DNA from: Candidatus Barnesiella excrementigallinarum
GTDB lineage: Bacteria > Bacteroidota > Bacteroidia > Bacteroidales > Barnesiellaceae
Assembly: GCA_019114445.1 (NCBI GenBank)
Contig: DXFL01000023.1
Coordinates: 213,852-277,851 of the forward strand
Direction of reading: 5' to 3'
Length of the DNA: 64,000 nt
A model generated the notes under the pieces. The model did no database searches and had not been told where the DNA came from. It saw only the letters and a list, made by a program, of their open reading frames with translations. This document shows positions 44,206-53,573 of this stretch, piece after piece. Each line of letters begins with the position of its first letter. The stretch's first letter is position 1. The position numbers and the translations under genes are program-made.

Positions 44206-46512
44206 TTAATACAAAATCGTTATTCTCCATTCTCCTTCCGGCAGTCGAACAGAATGTCCATTCAAAGAATCGATCTTATACCGTTTACCAAAACAGAATT
44301 GCTTATTCTTATAAATTACGTCTCCGTTCAACGACACTTGACGGACATCGGCTTTTATCGGTAATAACGCTTGCGTATTGGGTGGGACATTCAACCGAAT
44401 TTTCAAGTCCTTCCCAGAGCGATTCAAAGCAATCGAGATTCTTCCGTTCACACTCAGCAACGAAGTTTCGGCCTGAACAAGCGGACCCATTTGCGGCATT
44501 ACACTAAATTCCTTAAAGCCCGGTTTTACCGGAGCTATTCCACAAACTTTTTGAGCCAAAAGGGTTAAACCGCCACCACTCCATGCATGATTGTAAGTGC
44601 CGCCGCCAAAACCCTCGGCACCAATACCCCACCCTTCGAAAAGCGTAGTAAGATAGGGATTATCGACCATTTTGCCGAATCGGCGTTTCATGCGGGCAAG
44701 AGCTTCACAAGGATGTTCCATACGGAACAATGCCTCCAATACGTATTTTTCCATATACGGACTGGCATACTCATACTGTTGAAACAGATTCAGAATGGCT
44801 CCGTATTTCGATTCATCGGCTAACCCGGAAACAACGGCCAAAGCTTGAAGGCGATCATCGGGATCGGGTAACGATTCATCGGCCCGGTAGGCATCCCCTT
44901 TCCAAAATGCTCGGTTAAAAGAGACTTTCAACTGCTCCATCTCTTGCCTCATTTCCATAACATCTTCTTTTTTATCAAGCACTTCGGCCATTCGGGAAAC
45001 TCCGTCCAAAGCCAAATAATACCAAGCATTGAACAATCCTTGTATATCGATATTCGTTCCCCAATCGCCCCATGTCCACTCGCCGCTACGAAACTTAATG
45101 GTACCATCGTCGTTATATTCCCAAACGGCCAAATATCGTTTAACCGAATCGTATAAATCGGCAATCGTCGCCGTATCGCCCGTATTGAGGAAATAGTTCC
45201 AAAAGCCATAATACCCGATACTGGCCAACATTTGTCCCGGAAGTTCGGTTTGGTAATTCGACGCCGGTATCGGAGAAAAAATTGTACCATCGGCTCTTTG
45301 CCATCGCATCAACTCATACATTCCTTTCTTCATGAGCAAATGCGATTTCGGACAAAGTGCATAAAACGACTCGCCCGACTCGATGACCTCATCGCCCCAC
45401 CATTGTGCCCTCTCCCGATCGGGACAATCCATATAGGTATCGCGCATGGTAACCAACAACGTGCGTTGAGCTTTTTCCCAAAGCCGGTTATAAAAGTAAT
45501 CATTGCAACTGAAAGAACCCTCGAACGAAGTATCATACGAAGTTTCTCGATAAGAAACATTCAGCAGTTCTACTCCTTTGGGAAATACATAATAGACAGA
45601 ATGCCCGTTTATCCACCCCAAACTTTCATAACTTTGAGGGCCCTCTTTCGCAATATACTCGGCCCGGACATTATTCGCACCCCCACCTTTATAATTATCG
45701 GTCCATATACCTATCGTATCGCCGCTCTGCGCTTGCAGCTCCATATAGGGAGTCAACTGCATATTATAAGGCAAATAACACACCAATGTATCTTTCTCCA
45801 AACCTCGCCGCCACTCCTGCCGGTCATAAGACTTCAAACCGTAATTTTTCCACAACGGTATAATTCTCGGATAAAGTTTGTTCCATGGCATACACCCCTC
45901 GGGCCCAACCTCCACGGCGGCTTGCCACGGATACGAAAGGCTATCTATCGGAAGCGATTTCCACAACTCGGAAAAACGACGGGCATCATACCCGATATTG
46001 GATTCGGGCAATCTGAAATTAGGCTGCGACCCGACCGGAGTATAATAGCTGCCATGAATAGCCGCCAACCATCCTTTATTGCTATACAACGGAAACTCTC
46101 TCGAAAGGCTCTCTACAAACAACCCGGCTTTACCACTCGGTTGATACGAAAATCCCTCTTTCCCGAAATACCACAACAGTATGGCAACCGTATTTCGCCC
46201 TTTTTGTAAAAAAGAAGAGACCTCGACCGTATCGTAATAAGTGTCCGCAGGAGTAGGACCTCGTTTTACAGCGCCTTCGAAAACAGCAAGTTGCCCGTTT
46301 ATCCACAACCAATATTTGCTATCGGCCGCAATTTTGAGTTGTACGTCTCCCCGGGGAAGAGTTTCCAAACAAATATCTTGACGAAAACAAAGCCATGTAT
46401 TTGTGGCACTCTGGTTTTCAAATGCTGTAATCCAATAGCCTCGTCCTACATCGGCCTGCACAGAAAAATAAAATATGGAAACGAAAATAAACAGGATTGC
46501 TTTACGTATCAT
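44206..46512 (-). CDS. GH78 alpha-L-rhamnosidase-like enzyme
   Basis: About 768 aa, secreted (MIRKAILFIFVSIFYFSVQA). N-terminal beta-domains with WLWINGQLAVFEGAVKRGP, a middle jelly roll, and an (alpha/alpha)6 barrel containing DTYMDCPDRERAQWWGD, the region holding GH78 catalytic acidic residues, then FEGWG and YNHAWSGG. It lacks the duplicated N-terminal domains of the largest GH78 enzymes. The start at 46512 was preferred over the ATG 57 nt upstream because a signal peptide begins there. It is separated from the rest of the PUL by 228 nt and has its own predicted promoter. GH78-like proteins with other specificities exist. Confidence 0.87.
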   Translation of the reverse strand: MIRKAILFIFVSIFYFSVQADVGRGYWITAFENQSATNTWLCFRQDICLETLPRGDVQLKIAADSKYWLWINGQLAVFEGAVKRGPTPADTYYDTVEVSSFLQKGRNTVAILLWYFGKEGFSYQPSGKAGLFVESLSREFPLYSNKGWLAAIHGSYYTPVGSQPNFRLPESNIGYDARRFSELWKSLPIDSLSYPWQAAVEVGPEGCMPWNKLYPRIIPLWKNYGLKSYDRQEWRRGLEKDTLVCYLPYNMQLTPYMELQAQSGDTIGIWTDNYKGGGANNVRAEYIAKEGPQSYESLGWINGHSVYYVFPKGVELLNVSYRETSYDTSFEGSFSCNDYFYNRLWEKAQRTLLVTMRDTYMDCPDRERAQWWGDEVIESGESFYALCPKSHLLMKKGMYELMRWQRADGTIFSPIPASNYQTELPGQMLASIGYYGFWNYFLNTGDTATIADLYDSVKRYLAVWEYNDDGTIKFRSGEWTWGDWGTNIDIQGLFNAWYYLALDGVSRMAEVLDKKEDVMEMRQEMEQLKVSFNRAFWKGDAYRADESLPDPDDRLQALAVVSGLADESKYGAILNLFQQYEYASPYMEKYVLEALFRMEHPCEALARMKRRFGKMVDNPYLTTLFEGWGIGAEGFGGGTYNHAWSGGGLTLLAQKVCGIAPVKPGFKEFSVMPQMGPLVQAETSLLSVNGRISIALNRSGKDLKIRLNVPPNTQALLPIKADVRQVSLNGDVIYKNKQFCFGKRYKIDSLNGHSVRLPEGEWRITILY

Positions 46513-46611
46513 ACAGATTAAGGAATTCGGGAATTTATATACTATTGCATAATCATGATGAAAAAGCAAAATACCACAAACTCAATCTTTTTTACTAGGT
46601 ATTCCGCTACA

Positions 46612-46644
46612 CAAAATTATCGAAAATTTTTATCCTACCATAAA
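46612..46644 (-). promoter_or_regulatory. predicted promoter of the GH78 gene
   Basis: On the minus strand -7 TAATTTTG (46612-46619) and -33-like TTTA (46641-46644), spacing 21 nt, which is within the Bacteroidetes range. It gives a leader of about 95 nt to the start at 46512. The ATGTAY repeats of the first PUL are absent. Confidence 0.4.
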
Positions 46645-46677
46645 CAGGATTATTTCGATTTAGAATTATTATCGTAC

Positions 46678-46720
46678 CCAACATCGCAATCGATTATAAC
46701 CCGAATCGTTGCAATGTTGG
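46678..46720 (-). other. long imperfect hairpin 3' of the DUF4091-NAGPA gene
   Basis: 46678-46695 pairs with 46703-46720 around a 7-nt loop. On the minus-strand RNA the single C/A mismatch becomes a G-U wobble and there is one bulged base, giving a stem of about 17 bp. It begins 20 nt after the DUF4091-NAGPA stop. No U-run follows, so it is better read as a 3'-end stabilizer or factor-dependent terminator than as a classical terminator. Confidence 0.5.
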
Positions 46721-46740
46721 AAGAACTTACCGGATCGAAA

Positions 46741-49700
46741 TTATCGAATAACAAGTTTAAATGTATAACTGCTATCGGCTAAATTTACCCGCAAAAGATA
46801 CATTCCCGATGACACCATAGTGAAATCGAAACAATACGTATCCGAAAAATCGGCAACATTTTGTTGCACACAATTACCATTCAACGCATACAACGCATAG
46901 TTCATGCTGCACTTTTCGGAACCATTCTTACTCAAATAAAACCTATTGCTCGACGCATCTTTGTAAAACCGGATAGAAGCGTTATCGCTCAACATATCAT
47001 TTATATGGGAAGACTCACCCAGATTGAGGTAACGCGAAACACTTATCCCGTTGTAAGAGGCAGTGACCACCCCTTTCTTTTCAGAGCCATCGAGGTATAA
47101 GGTTTGCCCTTCGATATGGCCCAATCCCGGCGAACAAGTCAATGTAACCGGCGCAAGATCCGAATCCAGAAGTACACCATATTGGTTATACCCCAATACA
47201 CTCAACGGGATTGTCAACGCATTGATATGATCTTTATTCCAATAGTTAAATGCTAAACGCGATATTTCTTCATCAAACGGAGCCGATGTTCTCAACAGCC
47301 ACCCGTTTGTTACGGCTCGCTCCACGCCATCGCTCGGTTTATTCACTACGGCATGGTTTACTACCATTCCGGTAGAACCGCCACCATCAAAACCTACCAC
47401 ATCCGAAGCTCCTATATGTTTGAAAATATCGCACATCTCATCGGAGTAAACTCCCCGTGAATGGGATTGACGCCCATCGATAGCCATCAAGTACAACCAA
47501 CGCCCATCGGAGGAGCAGCCAATGCCAGTTCTCGGATACAATACATTATTGTAGGAATCGGTAAAGTTGCAATCCATGATGGCTCCGTTCTTCATCAAAA
47601 GAGAATTTCCTCCAACCATCTCTTTTATATTGGGAGTCTCGCCATCGGCAGTTCTAATTGTCATATTGATTTTCAGTTTCTGTCCCACCGTCAATTTATC
47701 CAAGAACTCTTTTGCCCCATCTATTCCCGACAGAGCCGACTCGCCAGCAGCCAACGCATTATGACCTTGCGTATCCTTAATAATTCGTGTCACCACACAC
47801 GTTTTTGGAGCATTTATTCCCCAACTCTGTCCATCGGAAAGTTTAAAAAACACCTCTGTTTTGAGTTTATTGCCAATATTGGCATTCTCGTCCATGCGCG
47901 TATAACCTCCGGCAAACTCATTATAAAATGTCATGTCACAAGAATAACAATCGGTCCTCGGAATATTGACATCGTAAAAAGTATAGGACGAAATAGGAGA
48001 CTTCAAACTAACGACAGAACCCTCAAATTCCAAATTATTAAGAATAGGCTTATTATCGTAATCGACCGCAGCAAAAGCCCACTCCATACTTCGGGGTTCC
48101 CGTTGTATAACGCCTTCCGACGCACAACCACCCCGAGGAGCCCCAAGAGGGAACTCGTGATGTGCGGCAATATTGAAAAAATCGCCGTTTATCCCTGCAT
48201 AAGCGTCGGTACTCCCGGTCGTATATCTTTCGCAAGCCGAAGAGACTTTTTCCAGCCCGTCGATGACATCATTGCCCAAAAAAGTTTTTACCTGACTGTA
48301 TTGATTTTGCAAATCCAATTTCAAGATATGCGCTTCGATTGGCAAATTATCTATACGGATATGCGTATATTCGCAACCCGGTCCCGGTTCATACGCATTC
48401 AATGTATCTATCTCACAAAGCTCCCCGCGTATCACAATTTGAGTTGAAAGATCCTCGGTCTCCATAACCCGAATCAAACTATTTCGAAACGCCTCGATAT
48501 CCCCGGAGCTTTTTGCAAAATCGGTAGGAGTGCGATATACTTGATTCAATATCCTCTCGGTTTTCTCCCGACCGATTTTTTGCTCTACGAGTTTCAACAG
48601 TTCATAGTCCTCTTGTCCCTCTTTCCATTGCTCCAACCGCACAGAGGCAATCGGTTGTTCTTCTATCCCGAACAGACTCCCCGGGAAAACCAAAGCACCA
48701 TCGCCCACGGCGTCCAAACTGCGGTCAAATTCAAAGGGATTCACCTGATAGCGGTTCACTCCCCAATAGAGAAATCCAGTCTCCTGTTCTCGCCAAACTC
48801 TCCACATGATGGCCCGGGTATGGAACGACGTCTCCTCCAAAAGGAAATTGGGCTGCCCGCCTTTGGGATAGCAACATACGTAGGTCCACCATTCCGAACG
48901 AGGTTCTATCATATTTCTAAACTCCTCGGCCTTTGTATTTTCACCTTTATACTCTTCGGCAGCTACTGGTAAAATCTCAACATACTGAGAGAGGAAATCG
49001 AATGTATAATTGTAATCCCATTTATGATCGCCTTCTACCAAAAAACTCGAAACCGGCACCAACATTTTTGCATCGGGATCTATCGAATGCAAATGGGAAG
49101 ACAACTCGGCTATTTGGTCATAATGCGACGGTTTCTTGGGTTCGTCCCAAATATAAAAGTAACATCTGTCAAAAACGCCCTCTTGTTTCATATAACTGCA
49201 CATACGCAAAAGTTCTTCATCTTCGAGCATAAAAGGCAATGCAAAACGGCAAAATCGTTCGTCTTTGAGCAAAGCCAAACTTCTGGGATCGTCCCAAGCC
49301 CAGGGTGAGAAACAATTATCCCAGCGCCAAGCGCCTTTATCGATAAGCTCGCTATAATACGGGTCTATACGCCGCGACAACAGGAACTCGGTCCACAACT
49401 CTTTCTGTCTATCCGAACCATTATCGGGAATATTATCGATGTCGATACTAAATACCGACGGAATAGACGGAGTAAGCGGAATCTCATAATCGGCTACCCG
49501 TATTTTAAAATTCAACACAGCATCTACCGCCACAGTTTTAACATTTACCGAATAATCATACGTGCCGACAGGACAGTCCCTACCGGTCTCAAAAGTCAGC
49601 CAAATAACCGTTGTCGCATCTTCGGCCTTCACAACAGACTCGAAAGGGACCAAAGCATCGTCGAAACCATCGATTTCGCGCACGATTCTATACTGTACAT

Positions 49701-49959
49701 CGATTGCAGCAGGTTTAGACAACGCTGTAACCGTTATATCCTGCGTCGGGATAGAAGAGAATACCAGTTGCATATGCTCGGTTTCGCCTCTTCCCATAAC
49801 AACTTGATTATACTCCTTCGCCGGGAAATTTTGGTAATTCCCTACAATTTCGGTACCGGGCATTACCCAAACATTACCTGTCCCCGCCATTGCACGAACA
49901 GGCAACAACAATACAATCAACGTGATAATTAAAACAAAATATTTCTTCATGGATTTCAT
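46741..49959 (-). CDS. DUF4091 (GH123-like) + phosphodiester glycosidase (NAGPA) fusion with T9SS tail
   Basis: A 1072-aa secreted protein. Signal peptide 1-26. DUF4091 region about 30-500: beta-sandwich, then a barrel with FYIWDEPKKPSHY, where the Asp272-Glu273 pair corresponds to the substrate-assisted catalytic pair of GH123-type N-acetylhexosaminidases. NAGPA domain about 540-880: GINGDFFN (589-596), PRTGIG (809-814), DGRQ (828-831) and FDGGGSTGM (857-865) are the conserved motifs of the family that cleaves GlcNAc-alpha-1-phosphodiesters. A T9SS type A tail fills the last ~70 residues. Two different glycosidase domains in one surface-directed protein suggest sequential action on one glycan. 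The gene starts 26 nt after the GH2 gene. Confidence 0.86.
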   Translation of the reverse strand: MKSMKKYFVLIITLIVLLLPVRAMAGTGNVWVMPGTEIVGNYQNFPAKEYNQVVMGRGETEHMQLVFSSIPTQDITVTALSKPAAIDVQYRIVREIDGFDDALVPFESVVKAEDATTVIWLTFETGRDCPVGTYDYSVNVKTVAVDAVLNFKIRVADYEIPLTPSIPSVFSIDIDNIPDNGSDRQKELWTEFLLSRRIDPYYSELIDKGAWRWDNCFSPWAWDDPRSLALLKDERFCRFALPFMLEDEELLRMCSYMKQEGVFDRCYFYIWDEPKKPSHYDQIAELSSHLHSIDPDAKMLVPVSSFLVEGDHKWDYNYTFDFLSQYVEILPVAAEEYKGENTKAEEFRNMIEPRSEWWTYVCCYPKGGQPNFLLEETSFHTRAIMWRVWREQETGFLYWGVNRYQVNPFEFDRSLDAVGDGALVFPGSLFGIEEQPIASVRLEQWKEGQEDYELLKLVEQKIGREKTERILNQVYRTPTDFAKSSGDIEAFRNSLIRVMETEDLSTQIVIRGELCEIDTLNAYEPGPGCEYTHIRIDNLPIEAHILKLDLQNQYSQVKTFLGNDVIDGLEKVSSACERYTTGSTDAYAGINGDFFNIAAHHEFPLGAPRGGCASEGVIQREPRSMEWAFAAVDYDNKPILNNLEFEGSVVSLKSPISSYTFYDVNIPRTDCYSCDMTFYNEFAGGYTRMDENANIGNKLKTEVFFKLSDGQSWGINAPKTCVVTRIIKDTQGHNALAAGESALSGIDGAKEFLDKLTVGQKLKINMTIRTADGETPNIKEMVGGNSLLMKNGAIMDCNFTDSYNNVLYPRTGIGCSSDGRWLYLMAIDGRQSHSRGVYSDEMCDIFKHIGASDVVGFDGGGSTGMVVNHAVVNKPSDGVERAVTNGWLLRTSAPFDEEISRLAFNYWNKDHINALTIPLSVLGYNQYGVLLDSDLAPVTLTCSPGLGHIEGQTLYLDGSEKKGVVTASYNGISVSRYLNLGESSHINDMLSDNASIRFYKDASSNRFYLSKNGSEKCSMNYALYALNGNCVQQNVADFSDTYCFDFTMVSSGMYLLRVNLADSSYTFKLVIR

Positions 49960-49985
49960 TATTTATTGATTATTCACTTTTATCT

Positions 49986-52610
49986 CTACTCTCCGAACTC
50001 TGTTTGTTGACGTTCCACTTTTTTCAATTCTTCATTCAGTTTATATCGCTCTTCCGCATCATTCGACACTTTGTCGGTCGAACCCAATTCATTTACCCCT
50101 GTTCGCTCTTCTTCATCATAAATAAACTTATAGGGTGCCGGCAATACTTCAAATTCCAATTCTCTCCGTAAAGGCGTTTGCATTCCTTGAAAATCGACCT
50201 CGGCCGTTACTTTTACCTTCCCCGGGCGAAGCGTGGTTCGCAAAAGGACAGGAGCAGTACCCCACTCCACCGCCCGCGGATTGGTATGCGTACTCTCATT
50301 TGCCACCAAACGACCTTCTCCCTCGACCGAAAAACGTATGTGATAATTGTTCAAACGTTTAACCGTTCCTCGCTCATCGATGATCGAAGCTATTACAGTC
50401 ACTAAATCGGAACCATCGGCAATTGGATTGATGTCCTCGGAATCCAACCTCAATGCGATTTTTGCAGGTCGGCGAGCCGGCATCCGTTTGTGCTCGGCCA
50501 CTTTTACACCATTACGGAATCCCTCGGCCAATAAAAAAACCTCTTCATGACGATCTTGCCGGGAAAGAGTCTTATCGTCCATAAACCGATAGACATCTTT
50601 GAACAAAATAATGGGCGACGGCATTCCTGCTTGGGTTTTCTTTTTATACGTATAGGTCGTTCCGTTTCGGAAAACAGTAAGCCGCACCTCTTCACAATTG
50701 GAATATACCGTTACATCGGCTGGCGAAAAAGGCGACATCTCGTGTGCAATATAAACCATCGGGCCGCTATCGGCTTGAATATTCAACGAATCTACCGGAC
50801 GCTGGGCCATAAACATATAATACGAATACTTGGGCTGCCGGAATACATCGGTCAAACCTCCATAAAACGGGTCGGGGTGGTACCCTCTCTGATGATCGAA
50901 CGAGTGCCATAAACACCCTCCGATATGCTGCCGCGACGTTTTCCACAAAGCATCATAGCTTGTACAAACATACGGGGGAGAAGCATAATGAGTAGCCTGT
51001 ACCAACATCGGAACTTCACCCCAACACCGGTTGACCCGGCTGGTAGAATTGTGCGAGTTCCAATCATCGACATTATCGCCCCACTCTCGTGTAAAATAAG
51101 AGACATCGGGATCTGCTTTTTTAATGGCTATATCGGTATCGCCATTCGCCGGATGAGCATATAGCACCGAAAAATTAGATGCTCCTCGTGCCTCAGAATC
51201 GCTCACAATGTGCGAATAGGGATATGGATACTCTTCGGTAACAATTCGCGCCACGCTATCGACAAAAGATTCGGGATACCATGTTTCATTCAATATCGGT
51301 TCCCAAAGGAAAACCGAGGGGCGGCTCCGATCTCGGCGAATAATATTCCGAATATCGTCGAAAACTCGCGACTGGAAAATGGGATCATCATTCCAAAACT
51401 GCCAACCCGGTGTGTTCTCTATGACAAAAAGCCCCAACGCATCACAAGCATCCATAAAGGCCGGGTCTTGCGGATAATGGGCATTTCGAACAATCTCCAA
51501 CCCCAAATCTTTAATTTTCTTTGCATCGCGCCAATGCAAATTATTAGTCATTGCATTCCCTACTACGGCAAAATCTTGATGCCGATTCACCCCCATTAAC
51601 GGATGCGGATAGGGTTTCCCATTTATCCATAATCCCTCCTTCCCTTTAAATTCAATACTTCGTATACCTATTTTCTTGCGATACCCATCTATCGTTTTAC
51701 CGGTTCGATCTTTAACCTCGATATACAACTGATACAGAGACGGAGACGAGGGATACCATAGTTGTGGCTTTTTAACTTCGATTCGGGTCGAGTAATCTTT
51801 TGTTTTGCCCGGTAATATGCGGATAGAAGATATTTTTTGACTTATAATTTTTCCCGCCGGGGAGTACAATGTAATATGGGTTTCTCCTCTAAAAGGGGTA
51901 TTTGTCTCGTTCTTTAATTGCAATCGAAGGTTCAAATCGGCCGACTCCTCCGAAACTCGGTCATAAGAGACAAAAGTCCCTCCGCCAGCAACTTCCGACG
52001 CATAATTGTCGTCGGTAATATAAATCCGGTTATGGGCGATAAGCCAGCAATCGCGATAAATCCCTCCCGAATAGGTAAAGTCGAGAAACTCTTGGGGCTT
52101 ACCCGGCGGATACAACGGGTTGTTGGAATTATCGGCACAAACAGCTATGACATTTTCTTCTTCCAATTTATCGGTAATATCGATAATTACAGGCAAATAA
52201 CCGCCATAATGAACAGCGCACAATTCTCCATTGACCCAAACGTGGGCCTCACCCATAATGGCTTCGAAATAAAGGAATAATTTCTTCCCCAAAAGGGACG
52301 GAGATATCTCGAAATGTTTTCTATACCAACATATACCTTGATAATTGACGCACCCGCTGGCCTCGGTGGGCAACGTATCTACACTATGAGGAAGCGATAC
52401 CCGTGCCCAATTCGAATCATCAAAATCTTTCCTCTCGGCGGCCGCAATATCACCTTTGTAAAACCGCCACGACGGATTCAGCGAATACACCTCTCTCCCC
52501 GAATCTTTCATCGGGAAAAATCCAGCAACCGAAAATTCGGGTTGAAAAGATTGTGACAAAAGATTGAGACAAAAACTAATATTCAATATGAGGATAAAGG
52601 CCTTTTTCAT
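49986..52610 (-). CDS. GH2 family glycoside hydrolase
   Basis: An 874-aa secreted beta-glycosidase. Signal peptide 1-20, sugar-binding domain (about 40-195; AHVWVNGELCAVHYGGY, DFTYSGGIYRDCWL), Ig-like domain and TIM barrel (about 325-620). Glu442 in PILNETWYPE is the acid/base; Glu509 in YFTREWGDNVDDW is the probable nucleophile. A beta-rich C-terminal domain follows, and the last 40 residues are highly charged and probably coiled coil. Specificity could be beta-galactosidase, -glucuronidase or -mannosidase type. It is preceded by a stable hairpin 12 nt before the start. Confidence 0.88.
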   Translation of the reverse strand: MKKAFILILNISFCLNLLSQSFQPEFSVAGFFPMKDSGREVYSLNPSWRFYKGDIAAAERKDFDDSNWARVSLPHSVDTLPTEASGCVNYQGICWYRKHFEISPSLLGKKLFLYFEAIMGEAHVWVNGELCAVHYGGYLPVIIDITDKLEEENVIAVCADNSNNPLYPPGKPQEFLDFTYSGGIYRDCWLIAHNRIYITDDNYASEVAGGGTFVSYDRVSEESADLNLRLQLKNETNTPFRGETHITLYSPAGKIISQKISSIRILPGKTKDYSTRIEVKKPQLWYPSSPSLYQLYIEVKDRTGKTIDGYRKKIGIRSIEFKGKEGLWINGKPYPHPLMGVNRHQDFAVVGNAMTNNLHWRDAKKIKDLGLEIVRNAHYPQDPAFMDACDALGLFVIENTPGWQFWNDDPIFQSRVFDDIRNIIRRDRSRPSVFLWEPILNETWYPESFVDSVARIVTEEYPYPYSHIVSDSEARGASNFSVLYAHPANGDTDIAIKKADPDVSYFTREWGDNVDDWNSHNSTSRVNRCWGEVPMLVQATHYASPPYVCTSYDALWKTSRQHIGGCLWHSFDHQRGYHPDPFYGGLTDVFRQPKYSYYMFMAQRPVDSLNIQADSGPMVYIAHEMSPFSPADVTVYSNCEEVRLTVFRNGTTYTYKKKTQAGMPSPIILFKDVYRFMDDKTLSRQDRHEEVFLLAEGFRNGVKVAEHKRMPARRPAKIALRLDSEDINPIADGSDLVTVIASIIDERGTVKRLNNYHIRFSVEGEGRLVANESTHTNPRAVEWGTAPVLLRTTLRPGKVKVTAEVDFQGMQTPLRRELEFEVLPAPYKFIYDEEERTGVNELGSTDKVSNDAEERYKLNEELKKVERQQTEFGE

Positions 52611-52622
52611 AATCGATATTTT

Positions 52623-52654
52623 ATATACTGCCGATATTTCTATCGGCAGTATAT
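52623..52654 (-). other. perfect 14-bp intercistronic hairpin before the GH2 gene
   Basis: atatactgccgata (52623-52636) and tatcggcagtatat (52641-52654) pair perfectly around a tttc loop. It lies between the T9SS protein stop (9 nt away) and the GH2 ATG (12 nt away). Without a U-run it is probably an mRNA-stability or partial-termination element separating expression of the two genes. Confidence 0.62.
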
Positions 52655-52663
52655 CACAAGAGT

Positions 52664-53536
52664 TTAATGTTTAACAACAATCTTGATAGCTTTGGTAGCC
52701 ACGGCTCCATTGACCTTAACGATATAAACACCGCCATTCAAGTGGCTCAAATCGATAGTGTTTTCGTCCATACCAACAGGATAAGTTGCCGACAAGGCTC
52801 CTGTCAAAGAGAATACAGAAACCGATTGAATTGCCGATTGCCCATTGGCAACATATAGCACGTTATTATAGAAGCGAATACCGTTCAGAATGCTCGCTTC
52901 ATCAATCGAAGAACTATTGCCTAATTGAACGGTTGCATCGGAGTGATCCCATGCAATAATCGTAAGCGAACCGGCAGAAGTCAAATCTTTCAACACATAC
53001 AAGGCTCCTGCTTCTATGGCATAGTCATCGGGACTAAGTACTTCACCATCGACATTTATCTCTTTTATCAACATTCTCCAAAGTTCGTTATCGGTAAAAG
53101 TGATTGTCGTATAATCCACCGTGCACTCATCAACCGTCAAAACAGGGCTCTCATTCTGAGGAGCAGATTCTCCATAATAAAAAGGAATATACTCCGAAGC
53201 CGCATCATAAGCATCGTTCAGCAAATATACAGCCCAATAATATCCGTCACCCGTAGCGCCCATATTATTGGCCGGAATGGTACAGATACCCTCTTTCGCC
53301 CCCGGGTTGTCCAAATAGGCATAAGTCGTCGTATATCCACCCGGTATACCGGTAATTAGCTGTCCGAGAGGAGCAATTCCTATATAATCTTTGTCATTCC
53401 CAGCACCATTGCTATAAGAAACTACAATATCCTCACCCCTTTGAATATGAAAATTTTCCAAAGAGATAGTAACTTGTGACCACATTTGAGCAAACGAGGC
53501 AGCCACACACACCAAAAGTACAGTTAACTTTTTCAT
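52664..53536 (-). CDS. secreted Ig-like protein with T9SS sorting tail
   Basis: About 290 aa. Signal peptide MKKLTVLLVCVAASFAQMWSQ. The first domain (about 22-120) has RGEDIVVSYSNGAGNDKDYIGI, a pattern I associate with small beta-sandwich domains attached to phosphoesterases (recalled, not searched). A second beta domain follows, then a T9SS type A tail (VFSLTGALSATYPVG; GGVYIVKVNGAV). No catalytic residues are recognizable; it could be a surface glycan- or phosphate-binding accessory. The start at 53536 was chosen over an ATG 81 nt upstream that would overlap GH20. Confidence 0.78.
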   Translation of the reverse strand: MKKLTVLLVCVAASFAQMWSQVTISLENFHIQRGEDIVVSYSNGAGNDKDYIGIAPLGQLITGIPGGYTTTYAYLDNPGAKEGICTIPANNMGATGDGYYWAVYLLNDAYDAASEYIPFYYGESAPQNESPVLTVDECTVDYTTITFTDNELWRMLIKEINVDGEVLSPDDYAIEAGALYVLKDLTSAGSLTIIAWDHSDATVQLGNSSSIDEASILNGIRFYNNVLYVANGQSAIQSVSVFSLTGALSATYPVGMDENTIDLSHLNGGVYIVKVNGAVATKAIKIVVKH

Positions 53537-53573
53537 AATAATTGATTTTTTTAATGAAACATAAATTTTATAA

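Noticed and set aside
45232..46209. 325-codon open frame antisense to GH78
   Set aside because: Shadow of a gene with the DCPDRERAQWWGDE motif.
46555..46782. 75-codon plus-strand frame in the gap before GH78
   Set aside because: It overlaps the long hairpin and the 3' end of the DUF4091-NAGPA gene, has no ribosome-site context and resembles nothing known to me.
47461..48447. 328-codon open frame antisense to the DUF4091-NAGPA gene
   Set aside because: The conserved NAGPA motifs are read from the other strand; no independent promoter or start context.
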